A stretch of DNA of 64,000 nt from Halomontanus rarus (lineage in GTDB: Archaea; Halobacteriota; Halobacteria; Halobacteriales; Natrialbaceae), in contig NZ_CP071598.1 of the NCBI RefSeq assembly GCF_017357405.1, positions 992,001 to 1,056,000 of the forward strand, in the 5' to 3' direction. The notes beneath the pieces were generated by a model. That model did no database searches, was not told the origin of the DNA, and saw only the letters and a list, made by a program, of their open reading frames with translations. The translations under genes and the position numbers were made by a program. This document shows positions 53,797 to 62,562 of the stretch, one piece after another. Numbering within the stretch: the stretch's first letter is position 1; each line of letters begins with the position of its first letter.

Positions 53797-54866
53797 TCGA
53801 TAGTCACCACCATTTCCTCGTTTTCGGCTCGATCGAACGTCATCGCGAGCAGCACGCAGAGTCCGGAGACCATCGCCACGAGGACGGTCGTCAGCAGTCG
53901 TCCCGGCAGCGATTCGGCGTCGGCCCTGGCGTTCACGGCCGCTCCGAGACCGGCGAGGGCGATTCCGGCACCGACCGTCCCGACGAGGTACATGAACGCC
54001 AGCGGGTGAAAGTCCGTCAGGACGTACCGGATTCCGAGTCGCCGACAGAACCGGCGGAGCAAGAGCCACGAGAGGTTCGGAACGAACGACCGGTACTCGA
54101 TGTGGCTCTCCTCGTCGCCGTAGACCGCGGGCATCGAGACGTCCGCGATCCGCAGTTGGCGCGTGTTCAGGGCGACGAGGAGATCGTTCGTAAAGCCGTA
54201 TTCCTCGTAGAGGTTCTCGATATCGACCCGCTCGAGCGCCTCGCGCGAGATCGCGGTGTAACCGTTTTGCGGGTCCATCATCCCCCAGTAACCGCTCGAG
54301 ATCTTCGTCAGAAACGAGAGGGTAAAGTTGCCGAACAGCCGGAACGAGGACATTTCCTCGACGTACTGGTGGCCGCTCAGGCGGTTACCCTTCGCATAAT
54401 CGGCCGCACCCTCGACGATCGGATCGAGCAGGCGATCGAGCTGGTCGGGGTCCATCTGTCCGTCGCCGGCCATGACCGCGGTGACGTCCATCCCGTCGGC
54501 CAGCGCGCGTTCGTAGCCGTGTTTGATCGTGCCGCCGACGCCGCGGTTCTCCTCGTTGCGGAGCGGGACGACGGTCGGCCCGGGTTGGGTCGTCGCGCCG
54601 CCGTCGGCGACCGCGCCGGATTCGGTCGGCGGGTCGTGGCTGCGGGCGTCGGCGTCACCGCCGTCGCCAGCGACGACGTCGAGAACGCCGTCCGAGGTAG
54701 CGTTGCGGACGATCTCCGCCCACGTATCGTCGGTCGAGCAGTCGTCGATGGCGTACACGCGGTCGACGAACGCCGGCATCGTCTCGATGACGTCGCCGAC
54801 GAACCCTTCCTCGTTGTACGCCGGAACGACGACCGCCACTGTATGTTCCTTGTACATCGGGTTCAC
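53793..54866 (-). CDS. Family 2 glycosyltransferase (dolichol-phosphate mannosyltransferase-like)
   Basis: 357-residue membrane-anchored glycosyltransferase. GT-A motifs: AVVVPAYNEEGFVGDVI, AIDDCSTDDTW, VMAGDGQMDPDQL (nucleotide and metal binding) and YAKGNRLSGH. Two C-terminal helices (LAFMYLVGTVGAGIALAGLG and LLTTVLVAMVSGLCVLLAMT) hold it in the membrane. An acidic, Gly-rich insert of about 35 residues around residue 75 is unusual for the family. Start at 54866; MYKEHTVAV at 54857 is equally plausible. It is coupled to the DUF354 gene by ATGA overlap. Donor sugar unknown. Confidence 0.9.
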   Translation of the reverse strand: MNPMYKEHTVAVVVPAYNEEGFVGDVIETMPAFVDRVYAIDDCSTDDTWAEIVRNATSDGVLDVVAGDGGDADARSHDPPTESGAVADGGATTQPGPTVVPLRNEENRGVGGTIKHGYERALADGMDVTAVMAGDGQMDPDQLDRLLDPIVEGAADYAKGNRLSGHQYVEEMSSFRLFGNFTLSFLTKISSGYWGMMDPQNGYTAISREALERVDIENLYEEYGFTNDLLVALNTRQLRIADVSMPAVYGDEESHIEYRSFVPNLSWLLLRRFCRRLGIRYVLTDFHPLAFMYLVGTVGAGIALAGLGAAVNARADAESLPGRLLTTVLVAMVSGLCVLLAMTFDRAENEEMVVTIE

Positions 54867-55404
54867 TCCGATTCCTCGACCGTCGCGATACCAGTGTAGC
54901 CGTCCGAAAACACGCGTCGTGCCAGCTGTCTCACGTGTACCTTCATCTAGTCGATGCTGTCCGTTCGACGGGTAATTGTAATCCTTCGCTTGTCGGTCTG
55001 TAAGGGGACCCTAGCGCTCGATGGGTGCTCGAGCGGGCCGCCCTCCAGCGATCGAGACGCCGTCCGACCTCGGCCGACTGCCACGCCAGCGGCCGTTGTG
55101 TCGGCCCCGTACGAGCCCTATTGGTCGAAATCCCGCGAGTAAGCACCGCCTGCACGGCGGACACGGAACCGCGACCGAGACTGGCCGGTGAAGACGAACC
55201 GCGCCAGCACGGCGAACGGACGACCGCGAGGCGGTGACCGGTTACGCTGAGACCGGCCGTGTCGGCGGCGCTCGAGCGGTTCGATCCCGTGATACGGACC
55301 GCCGTAACTGTGTATGTTCACCGGTGAAACCGCAGATGGATTGAGTTACACCAAAAATAGTTACAGCGGACCGTCCGAAACGATCGGTGACAGCGCGAGA
55401 GCGA
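54867..55404. other. Intergenic region, no gene recognised
   Basis: About 540 nt between the GT2 start and the end of the antiporter operon. AT-rich patches near 54972-54985 and 55345-55370 are visible; the latter, just downstream of the operon stop on the minus strand, could include its terminator. No tRNA or small acidic protein was found. Confidence 0.4.
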
Positions 55405-57171
55405 TCAGAGCGACACCAAGAGCACGACCGTCATCGCGAGGATAACGAGGAAGACGCCGATACCGATTCCGGCGCGTTTCTCGAGCGCGACCGAGAGCGC
55501 CCGTTCGACGGCCGACGCGGGTTCCCCTCGAGAGTCGGCTTCCGACTCCGACGGACCGTCGCCGGCCGCGCCCCTCGCGGCGGTCACCGTCCGCATGCCG
55601 CCGAGGACGGCTCGAGACGAGCCCCGGTCGAGTACGCCGATTGCGGCGTTGACCGCTCGGAGCGCGCCGCGCATCGCGCCGACCGAGAGGGGGTTGTACG
55701 CGAGGTCCAGATCGGGAATCTTCGGAATCCGGGAGAGCGGTTCCTTCACGAGCGCGAAGATGACCAGACCCGCAACCGCCAGCGCGAACCCTTCCGCGAG
55801 GTGGGTGAGACCGAAGACGTGGAAGTCGGCGGCGTCCGCCTGGAAGGGGAGGATCGAGACGAGCGCGTCGGGGTAGAGCCCGTAGCCGAGACAGAGGAGT
55901 GCGACCGATCCCATCGCGACGGACTGGCCGAGGTTGGCGCGTTCGACCTCGTGGGTCTGCTCGCCGTAGAAGAAGACGTAGTACCCCAGTTTGATGAACG
56001 ACATGAAGGTGCCGACGCCGCCGAGAAGCAGCATGTACCACAGCGGTTCGTACTTGCTGTAGTGGTGGGCCTCGTAGAGGATCATCCCCTTGCTGACGAA
56101 GCCGTTGAACCCGGGGAAGCCGGCGATCGACAGCGCGGCGATCGTGAAGGCGACGAACGTAACGGGCATCGCGTGGCGCATCCCGTGGATCTTCTTCAGG
56201 CTCTCGGCGCCGGTGCGGTAGATGACGACGCCGACGGTCATGAACAGCAGTCCCTTGTAGAGGATGTGGTTGAAGACGTGGGCGAACGCGCCCGCCGCGG
56301 CGAGTTCGGTCCCGATCCCGACGCCGGCGACCATGTAGCCGACCTGCGACTGGATGTGGTAGGAGAGCAGTCGGCGCATGTCGTTTTGGAACAGCGCGAA
56401 CGTGACGCCGAAGACGGCCATCGCCCCGCCCATGTAGGCGATCCAGAGGTGTCCATCGGGGAACGCTCGGTAGAGCGCGTAGACCCCCGTCTTCGTGGTG
56501 TAGACGCAGAGAAAGACGCTCGCGGCGACGTGCGGACGCGGATACGTGTCGGGCAGCCACGCGTGGAAGCCGACGAAGGCGACGTTGACGCCGATCCCGA
56601 GGGCGGCGAGGATCATCGCGACCTCGCCCTCGATGCCGGCGCCGGTGATGAGGAACGACCCAGCTTCAGCGTAGTGCCAGATGACCGCCGCGATCAGAAT
56701 ACTCCCGCCGATCCCGTGGAAGACGGCGTACCGAAAGCCCGCGCGGATCGCCCGTCCGCCGTAGTGCCAGACGAGCAGCGTCGAGGTCACCGCCATCAGC
56801 TCCCAGCAGAACACGAGCGTCAGCCAGTCGCCGGCGAAGACCGCGCCGAAACTCGAGCCGACGTACGCGAGCGCGTAGCCGGTCTGGATGGGGTCGGCGT
56901 CGGTCGACCACGAGTAGACGACGGCGACGAGGCCGATGAAGCCGAAGATCAGTCCCATCAGTCTCGAGAAGGGGTCGACCGAGACCAACACGATGTCGAA
57001 CTGGCCGAACGCCGTCGTCGCCAGTTCGTAGCCGTCGGGGACGAAGACGGCGTAGGCGAACGCCAGCCCCGTCGCGAGCGCACCCACGGGGTGGATCAGT
57101 CGCGGACGGACGGCGAGGACGATCAACGCGGCCAGTACGATCAGGATCGGCGGAATCGTGAAGACGTCCAT
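55405..57171 (-). CDS. Mrp-type Na+/H+ antiporter subunit D-like protein
   Basis: 588-residue proton-translocating membrane protein of the NuoL/M/N-MrpD family, with about 14 helices. Ion-path residues are visible: Glu in VFCWELMAV, HAWLPDTYPRP, Lys in YTTKTGVYAL, and FAHVFNHILYKGLLFMTVG. It is the last gene of the operon and shares one base with the preceding D-like gene. Together with the other subunits it would exchange Na+ for H+ across the membrane. The C-terminal soluble stretch (RGAAGDGPSESEADSRGE) lies before a final helix. Confidence 0.9.
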   Translation of the reverse strand: MDVFTIPPILIVLAALIVLAVRPRLIHPVGALATGLAFAYAVFVPDGYELATTAFGQFDIVLVSVDPFSRLMGLIFGFIGLVAVVYSWSTDADPIQTGYALAYVGSSFGAVFAGDWLTLVFCWELMAVTSTLLVWHYGGRAIRAGFRYAVFHGIGGSILIAAVIWHYAEAGSFLITGAGIEGEVAMILAALGIGVNVAFVGFHAWLPDTYPRPHVAASVFLCVYTTKTGVYALYRAFPDGHLWIAYMGGAMAVFGVTFALFQNDMRRLLSYHIQSQVGYMVAGVGIGTELAAAGAFAHVFNHILYKGLLFMTVGVVIYRTGAESLKKIHGMRHAMPVTFVAFTIAALSIAGFPGFNGFVSKGMILYEAHHYSKYEPLWYMLLLGGVGTFMSFIKLGYYVFFYGEQTHEVERANLGQSVAMGSVALLCLGYGLYPDALVSILPFQADAADFHVFGLTHLAEGFALAVAGLVIFALVKEPLSRIPKIPDLDLAYNPLSVGAMRGALRAVNAAIGVLDRGSSRAVLGGMRTVTAARGAAGDGPSESEADSRGEPASAVERALSVALEKRAGIGIGVFLVILAMTVVLLVSL

Positions 57172-58898
57172 CAGAGACTCACCTCCATCGCGTTCTCGAC
57201 GATCGACAGGATCAACTCGAGGAAGACGACTCGGTCGGGGACGAGACCGAGCACCAGTGCGCCGACGGCGGCGACGACGATCGGCCCGAGCATGAACCAG
57301 GTGCTCTCGGTGCGCCAGGTGCGCCGTTCCCAGCGGGAGTCGCCGTGGGCGTGGGTGTGGGTCTGACCGTGGCCGGAAGCATCGGTCGTCGCGTGCGTAT
57401 GACCACCGTGATCGTGGCCGTGCTCACCGGAGCCGGATTCGGCGCTCTCGTCGTGTGCGAGGTCGGTAATCGACCCGCCGTTGGGGATCGGCGTCCCACC
57501 GGTTCCGTCGGCCGTCGGGGCCACTCCGCCGGCGGGGTACTCGAGGAGCGGTTTGGGGTCGGGGTCGGTCTCGTCCTCGAAGAACGCCTGGTAGACGACG
57601 GGCCAGTAGTAACCGACGTTGAGGATGCCCGACAGCAGGAGGACGGCGGCGAAGATCCAGGCGTCGATCGAGACGGCGCCGACGACGAGGAACCACTTAC
57701 TGACGAACCCGGCTAGCAACGGCATGCCGGCCATGCCTGCAGCACCGACGGTGAACGCGGTCATCGTCAGCGGCATCCGCTTGCCGATGCCGGCCATCTC
57801 GCTGATGTAGTCCGTGTGCGTCTCGACGTGGATGGCGCCGGCGCAGAAGAACAGGGTGATCTTCATGAACGCGTGGGCGGGGATGTGCAGGAGTGCGCCG
57901 ACGAGCGCGTACTCGTGGAACAGCGCCAGTCCGAGGACGATGTACGAGAGCTGCGAGATCGTCGAGTAGGCGAGCCGGCGCTTGAGGTGGTCCTGTTTGA
58001 GCGCGATGATACTCGCCGTAATGAGCGTGATCGCGGCGACCGCGGCCAGCGGGATGCCGACGCCGAGCTGGTCGACCGTCTCGGGCCCGAAGACGTCGAG
58101 GACGACCCGAGCGATGGCGAAGACGCCGCTCTTGACGACCGCCACGGCGTGGAGCAGGGCGGAGACCGGCGTCGGGGCGACCATGGCGTCGGGTAGCCAC
58201 GAGTGAAACGGCATCAGCGCCGCCTTCACGCCGAACCCGGCGACGAGCAGGGCGAACGCGGCCTGCGCGAGGGCCGTGTCGCTCGAGGCGAGGTCGGCGA
58301 TCCCGCCGGGCGTGAACGCGGTCGTGCCGGTCAGCGTGAAGACGATGATCGTTCCCGCGAGGATGGCGACCCCGCCGCCGAAGGTGTAGATGAGATACTT
58401 CCGGCCGGCCCAGATCGCCTCGTCGGACTCGTCGTGGGCGACCAGCGGATAGGTCGCGACGCTGAGGAGTTCGTAGAAGACGAACAGCGTGAGCAGGTTC
58501 GAGGCGAACGCGACGCCCATCGCAGTGGCGATACTGGCCGCGAACGCGGCGAAATAGCGCGTCTGATCGTGTTCGTCGAGTCCGCGCATGTAGCCGACGC
58601 TGTAGGCGCTCGTGATGATCCAGAGGAAACTGGCGAGCAAGGCGAAGAGGACGCCAAGTCGATCGGCCCGTAAGCCGAACTCGAGGCCGGCCACGTAGGT
58701 CCCGAGGTCGGTGGTGTAAACGGTCCCGGAGAGCACGTCGGGGACCATGCTGGCAACGGTGGCGAACGTCGCCAACGCGGCGAGGAAGGTCCACCCCTCT
58801 CGAACGTTCGGCCGGCGCCCGGACGCCAAAATGAAGGCGACGGCGATAGCCGGAATCGAGACGGCGAGCAGCGGTCGGAGTGAGGAGACAGGATCCAT
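57171..58898 (-). CDS. Mrp-type Na+/H+ antiporter subunit D-like protein with His-rich loop
   Basis: 575 residues from MDPVSSLRPLLAVS. The family helices include Glu in VFYELLSVATYPLV, HSWLPDAMVAPTPVSALLH, Lys in VAVVKSGVFAI and IPAHAFMKITLFFCAGAIH. Between the last two helices lies a hydrophilic loop of about 75 residues with many histidines (EHGHDHGGHTHATTD, GHGQTHTHAHGD) that could bind a divalent metal. It starts 7 nt after the preceding D gene and overlaps the next one by one base. Confidence 0.9.
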   Translation of the reverse strand: MDPVSSLRPLLAVSIPAIAVAFILASGRRPNVREGWTFLAALATFATVASMVPDVLSGTVYTTDLGTYVAGLEFGLRADRLGVLFALLASFLWIITSAYSVGYMRGLDEHDQTRYFAAFAASIATAMGVAFASNLLTLFVFYELLSVATYPLVAHDESDEAIWAGRKYLIYTFGGGVAILAGTIIVFTLTGTTAFTPGGIADLASSDTALAQAAFALLVAGFGVKAALMPFHSWLPDAMVAPTPVSALLHAVAVVKSGVFAIARVVLDVFGPETVDQLGVGIPLAAVAAITLITASIIALKQDHLKRRLAYSTISQLSYIVLGLALFHEYALVGALLHIPAHAFMKITLFFCAGAIHVETHTDYISEMAGIGKRMPLTMTAFTVGAAGMAGMPLLAGFVSKWFLVVGAVSIDAWIFAAVLLLSGILNVGYYWPVVYQAFFEDETDPDPKPLLEYPAGGVAPTADGTGGTPIPNGGSITDLAHDESAESGSGEHGHDHGGHTHATTDASGHGQTHTHAHGDSRWERRTWRTESTWFMLGPIVVAAVGALVLGLVPDRVVFLELILSIVENAMEVSL

Positions 58899-58905
58899 TG
58901 TGTTG

Positions 58906-60513
58906 TTAGTCGAACAGGGTGTTGACGGTCGGTTCCAGAATCGATTCGATCCCCGCACCGGCGAAGCCGAGCACGAGGCTGGCGACGGCCGCGACGATCA
59001 CTACGGCCACGATCGCCGGTCCGGGGTGGTGGGACGCGGCGGGGCCGGGGGCGGGAGTAGCACCGGACGCGGAGTCGGATCCGCCATCGGAACCAGACGT
59101 GGATGCCGACGACGACGACGACGACGGAGGCTCACCCCCGTCGGCGGCGGCCGGCGTCGCCCCCTCGAGCGACGCGGGAGAAGTGAAGTACATCCGCTCT
59201 AAGAGTCGGAGGACGTAGCCGAGCGTGAGCACCGTGCTCACGACGATGACGGCCACGAGCGGCCACGCCCCCTCGTTGACCGCGCCGATGGCGATGTAGA
59301 GTTTGCCGACGAAGCCGACCGTCGGCGGCACGCCGACGAGCGAGATCGCCAGCACCGCGAACGCGGCGCTGGTGTACGGTGCCCGTTCGCCCAGTCCGTC
59401 GTAGTCGTCGACGGTGGTGGCGCCGAGCGCGCCGGCGAAGACGGCGACGCCGAGGAAGAGCCCACCCTTGATGATCGCGTGACCGACGAGGTGAATGATC
59501 GCTCCGACGAGCGCGAACTCCTCGAGCAGGCCGATCCCGAGGACGACCAGCCCGAACTGGGCGACCGAGGAGTACGCGAGCATTCGCTTGACTCGAGTCT
59601 GGATGACGGCGAGGACGCTCCCCGCGACGACGCTCGTGGCGGCGATCGCGAGCAGCGCCTGCTGGACGATCGGGTTCGTCGCGAAGAACTCGACGGTGAA
59701 CACCGTGAAGACGATCCGCGCGAGCGCGTAGGCGGCCGTCGTCGAGACGAGCGCGGCGATCAGCGCGGTCACTCTGTCGGGTGCCTCGGTGTAGGCGTCG
59801 GGTTGCCACGTGTGAAGCGGGAAGAGCGCGATCTTGATCGCGAAGCCGGTCGCCATGAACGCGAAGGCCGAGAGCACGAGCGGATCGGCGTAGCCGACCT
59901 CGGCCAGCAGCTCCGAGAGGTCGTACATGTTGAGAACGCCCGTCGACACGTAGGCGTAGCCGATCCCAATCAGGTACAGCGAGGCGCCGACGGTCCCTAC
60001 GATGAGGTACTTCAGCGCCGCCAGCGCCGACCGACCGGTCCCGTCGCTGGCGATCAGCGCGTAGGCCGTGAGACCGCTGATCTCGAGGAAGACGTACATG
60101 TTGAAGACGTCGCCGGTGACGCAGACCCCCGAGAGGCCGGCCACGAGCAGCAAGTAGAGGCTGTAGAACGTGTTTTGCCGGCGGTCGTCGAGGCTCGCGA
60201 CGGCGACGGCGAAGCCGACGACGGCGATCAGGGCGACGACGACCGCCGACATGCCGTCGACGGCGAGTTCGATGCCACCCTGGGAGGCGGGGAAGCCACC
60301 GATCTCGGTGACGATCCGCTCGCCACCGGAGAGCGTCACCCACGCGAGCACGCTCGCGATGACGGCGTTGACGGCGCTGGCGACGAGCGCGACCCCGACG
60401 CCGACGCTATCGGAGAGTCGACCGAACGCGAGCGGGAGCACCGCTGCGAGAATCGGCACGACAACCACGAGGATCGAGAGGAGCGCGACCGGGCCGCCGA
60501 CGGCTTCAGTCAC
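58906..60513 (-). CDS. mnhD: Mrp-type Na+/H+ antiporter subunit D
   Basis: 535 residues, the D subunit directly next to subunit C as in bacterial Mrp operons. It retains Glu in VFLEISGLTAYAL and the HTWQPDAYTEAPD segment. The helix that normally carries the transport lysine reads ALVSTTAAYAL, without Lys. A Ser/Gly/Pro-rich acidic insert lies before the last helix. Its start overlaps the end of mnhC by 8 nt. Confidence 0.92.
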   Translation of the reverse strand: MTEAVGGPVALLSILVVVVPILAAVLPLAFGRLSDSVGVGVALVASAVNAVIASVLAWVTLSGGERIVTEIGGFPASQGGIELAVDGMSAVVVALIAVVGFAVAVASLDDRRQNTFYSLYLLLVAGLSGVCVTGDVFNMYVFLEISGLTAYALIASDGTGRSALAALKYLIVGTVGASLYLIGIGYAYVSTGVLNMYDLSELLAEVGYADPLVLSAFAFMATGFAIKIALFPLHTWQPDAYTEAPDRVTALIAALVSTTAAYALARIVFTVFTVEFFATNPIVQQALLAIAATSVVAGSVLAVIQTRVKRMLAYSSVAQFGLVVLGIGLLEEFALVGAIIHLVGHAIIKGGLFLGVAVFAGALGATTVDDYDGLGERAPYTSAAFAVLAISLVGVPPTVGFVGKLYIAIGAVNEGAWPLVAVIVVSTVLTLGYVLRLLERMYFTSPASLEGATPAAADGGEPPSSSSSSASTSGSDGGSDSASGATPAPGPAASHHPGPAIVAVVIVAAVASLVLGFAGAGIESILEPTVNTLFD

Positions 60514-60865
60514 GCTCGAGCACCTCCACGACGACGTCCTCGCGGATGCTGCCGTACTCCTCGTGGATGCGGACGACCAGCGCGAGCGCGAGGGCGGTGA
60601 GGCTCACGCCGACGACGATGGCGGTGAGGATCAGCACGTGCGGGAGCGGGTTGACGAAGGTCCCCTCGCCGCCGTGGGTCACGGCCGGCGAGCCGCCGTC
60701 TCGGACCGCGACCGTGATGAAAAACAGGAAGATGCCGGTCTGGAAGATGTTCAGACCGATCACCTTCTTGACGAGGTTCTCGTCGTCGATGACGATGTAC
60801 AGACCGATACCCAGCAACAGCGCGAAGACGACGTAGTTGTAGCGAAGCAGGAAATCCTCGATCAC
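60506..60865 (-). CDS. mnhC: Mrp-type Na+/H+ antiporter subunit C
   Basis: 119-residue, three-helix NuoK-like protein. Helix 1 NYVVFALLLGIGLYIVIDDE, helix 2 KKVIGLNIFQTGIFLFFITV, and helix 3 PHVLILTAIVVGVSLTALAL. The usual acidic residue region follows (RIHEEYGSIREDVV). It overlaps mnhB by ATGA and mnhD by 8 nt. It forms part of the membrane arm of the antiporter. Confidence 0.93.
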   Translation of the reverse strand: MIEDFLLRYNYVVFALLLGIGLYIVIDDENLVKKVIGLNIFQTGIFLFFITVAVRDGGSPAVTHGGEGTFVNPLPHVLILTAIVVGVSLTALALALVVRIHEEYGSIREDVVVEVLERD

Positions 60866-61410
60866 GCGTTCTCACCTCCGTCGGTCGACTCGGCGGACGG
60901 CGACGCGGAGCCGTTGCCGCCGTCGGTTGCGGCCGCTTCGTTTCCTCCTCTCTCGGTATCGGCGTCGGTCTCGCCGGCGGGCGGCATCGCACCGCGTGCG
61001 AGCGCGAAGAAGAGACTCACGATGACGCCGGTAACGATCATGGCGATACCGACTTCGACGAGTTCGATCCCGTACTTGACGGCGTCTTTTACGGGATACA
61101 CCGCGAGTTCGAGGAACTGACCGCCCAGGAGGACGGCCCCGAGCGCGATGCCGCCGAAGAGCGCGACGCCGCCGGCGGTGATGCCGACGAGGACGCGCTT
61201 GTCGAGCCACTCCCAGGTGAGGTCGATCCCGTAGGCGAACGAGAGCATGACGATCACCGAGGCGACGATGACGCCGCCCTGGAACCCGCCGCCGGGCGAA
61301 CTCGCCCCGTGGAGCGTGACGAAGATGCCGAACGTCAGGACGAACGGGGCGACCAACCGGACCGTCGACATGATAACCGGGCTCTCGACGTACGGACGAC
61401 GGGACGTCAT
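60862..61410 (-). CDS. mnhB: Mrp-type Na+/H+ antiporter subunit B
   Basis: 182 residues beginning MTSRRPYVESPVIMSTVRLV. The MnhB signature LHGASSPGGGFQGGVIVA is present, with four helices and a Gly/Ser/Glu-rich C-terminal tail (ERGGNEAAATDGGNGSAS). The frame remains open far upstream, but the ATG at 61410, overlapping the DUF4040 gene by ATGA, gives the normal family length. Confidence 0.93.
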   Translation of the reverse strand: MTSRRPYVESPVIMSTVRLVAPFVLTFGIFVTLHGASSPGGGFQGGVIVASVIVMLSFAYGIDLTWEWLDKRVLVGITAGGVALFGGIALGAVLLGGQFLELAVYPVKDAVKYGIELVEVGIAMIVTGVIVSLFFALARGAMPPAGETDADTERGGNEAAATDGGNGSASPSAESTDGGENA

Positions 61411-61949
61411 TCGAACACCTCCCGGCGGAGCACCGTCAGTACCGCGACGCCGGCGGCGAAGACGACCGTCGCCTCGCCGAACGTGTCGAACCCGCGGTAG
61501 GCCACGAGGACCGCCGTGACGACGTTCTCGACGTGCGTGTCGTCGTAGGCGTTCTCGATGTAGTACGACGACACCTCGCCGAAGGCGGGGTTCGCCTCCG
61601 GACCGGCGCCGACGGCCGGTAACGCCGGCACCGTCGCCAGCACCGCGAAGACGAAGACGACACAGAGCACCGCCGCCGACCAGTTCACGTCGACGGTGGT
61701 CACCTCGAGGCCGGTCATTCGAGTCGTCCGGGCGATGGTCACCAGAAAGAGGACGGTCATGACGCCCGCACCGACGGCGGCCTCCGTCAGGCCGACGTCG
61801 GGCGCCTGGAGGACGACCCAGAGGATGGCCATTCCGAGGCTGTAGCCGCCGAAGACGATGATCGCCGCGAGGACGTCGCGCAACATCGCCGTCATCAGGG
61901 CCGTGAGAACGACGAACAGCAGTAAGCCCCCTTCGATCCAGGTGATCAC
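61407..61949 (-). CDS. DUF4040 antiporter subunit (MrpA C-terminal/MbhD-like)
   Basis: 180 residues. The N-terminal half matches the DUF4040 domain found at the C-terminus of MrpA and as MbhD (ALMTAMLRDVLAAIIVFGGY, QAPDVGLTEAAVGAGVMTVL). The second half (VENVVTAVLVAYRGFDTFGE) corresponds to the MbhE/MrpB-like portion. With no full-length MrpA in the operon, this protein supplies that C-terminal module. It overlaps both neighbours by ATGA. Confidence 0.88.
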   Translation of the reverse strand: MITWIEGGLLLFVVLTALMTAMLRDVLAAIIVFGGYSLGMAILWVVLQAPDVGLTEAAVGAGVMTVLFLVTIARTTRMTGLEVTTVDVNWSAAVLCVVFVFAVLATVPALPAVGAGPEANPAFGEVSSYYIENAYDDTHVENVVTAVLVAYRGFDTFGEATVVFAAGVAVLTVLRREVFE

Positions 61950-62260
61950 GACTCGTCACCCCGCTGCCACGGTTCGATATCCTGGTCGTGTGCCGCCCGC
62001 GCGATTGCGTGTGCGGCCGTCGGACTCGTAATGAGCATGAACAGCGCGAGCAGGGCGACCTTGATCGTCGCAGTATCGACTCCGAAGGTGACACCGACCG
62101 CCGCGAGCGCGAGCAGAGCGCCGAGCGTGTCGCTCTTCGACGCCGCGTGTGTTCGCGTGTAGAGGTCCGGCAGCCGGTAGATTCCGACGACGGCGACGAA
62201 CGTGAAGAAGAGGCCGCTGACGACCAGCGCGCCGACGGCAACAGTTCCGTACTCGACCAT
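61946..62260 (-). CDS. mnhG: Mrp-type Na+/H+ antiporter subunit G
   Basis: 104 residues from MVEYGTVAVGALVVSGLFF. The conserved LPDLYTRTHAASKSDTLG segment identifies MnhG. Three helices and a short charged end (RAAHDQDIEPWQRGDES). The start shares its A with the mnhF stop codon (TGATG), and the end overlaps the DUF4040 gene. Confidence 0.93.
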   Translation of the reverse strand: MVEYGTVAVGALVVSGLFFTFVAVVGIYRLPDLYTRTHAASKSDTLGALLALAAVGVTFGVDTATIKVALLALFMLITSPTAAHAIARAAHDQDIEPWQRGDES

Positions 62261-62562
62261 CAGAGGACACCCCCGCGTTCGACGGTGAACTTCGAGATCG
62301 CGATGCTCATCAGGAAGTTGAGCAGGGCGTACACCAGCGCGATGTCGAGAAACGCCGGTTCGTCCATCGCCCCCGCCAGCAGCGCGATCACGATGACGGC
62401 GTTCGAGCCGATGACGTTGAGGGCGATGACCCGGTCTTGCATCGTCGGCCCGAGCATCACTCGGCCCAGCAACAGGACCGACACGAACACGACGCCAACT
62501 GCGCCGGCGAGCAGCAGCGTCGACCCAGTGCCACCGGTTCCAATTCCAATTCCCTCGATCAC
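62260..62562 (-). CDS. mnhF: Mrp-type Na+/H+ antiporter subunit F
   Basis: 100 residues with three helices. MLGPTMQDRVIALNVIGSNA is the typical MnhF loop and FLDIALVYALLNFLMSIAIS the last helix. A short GIGIGTGGTG tract lies at the N-terminus. The ATG overlaps the mnhE stop (ATGA). Confidence 0.93.
   Translation of the reverse strand: MIEGIGIGTGGTGSTLLLAGAVGVVFVSVLLLGRVMLGPTMQDRVIALNVIGSNAVIVIALLAGAMDEPAFLDIALVYALLNFLMSIAISKFTVERGGVL

Noticed and set aside
54955..55330. Region searched for a tRNA that could serve as an integration site near the recombinase-like gene
   Set aside because: No cloverleaf, T-loop or D-loop consensus could be recognised.
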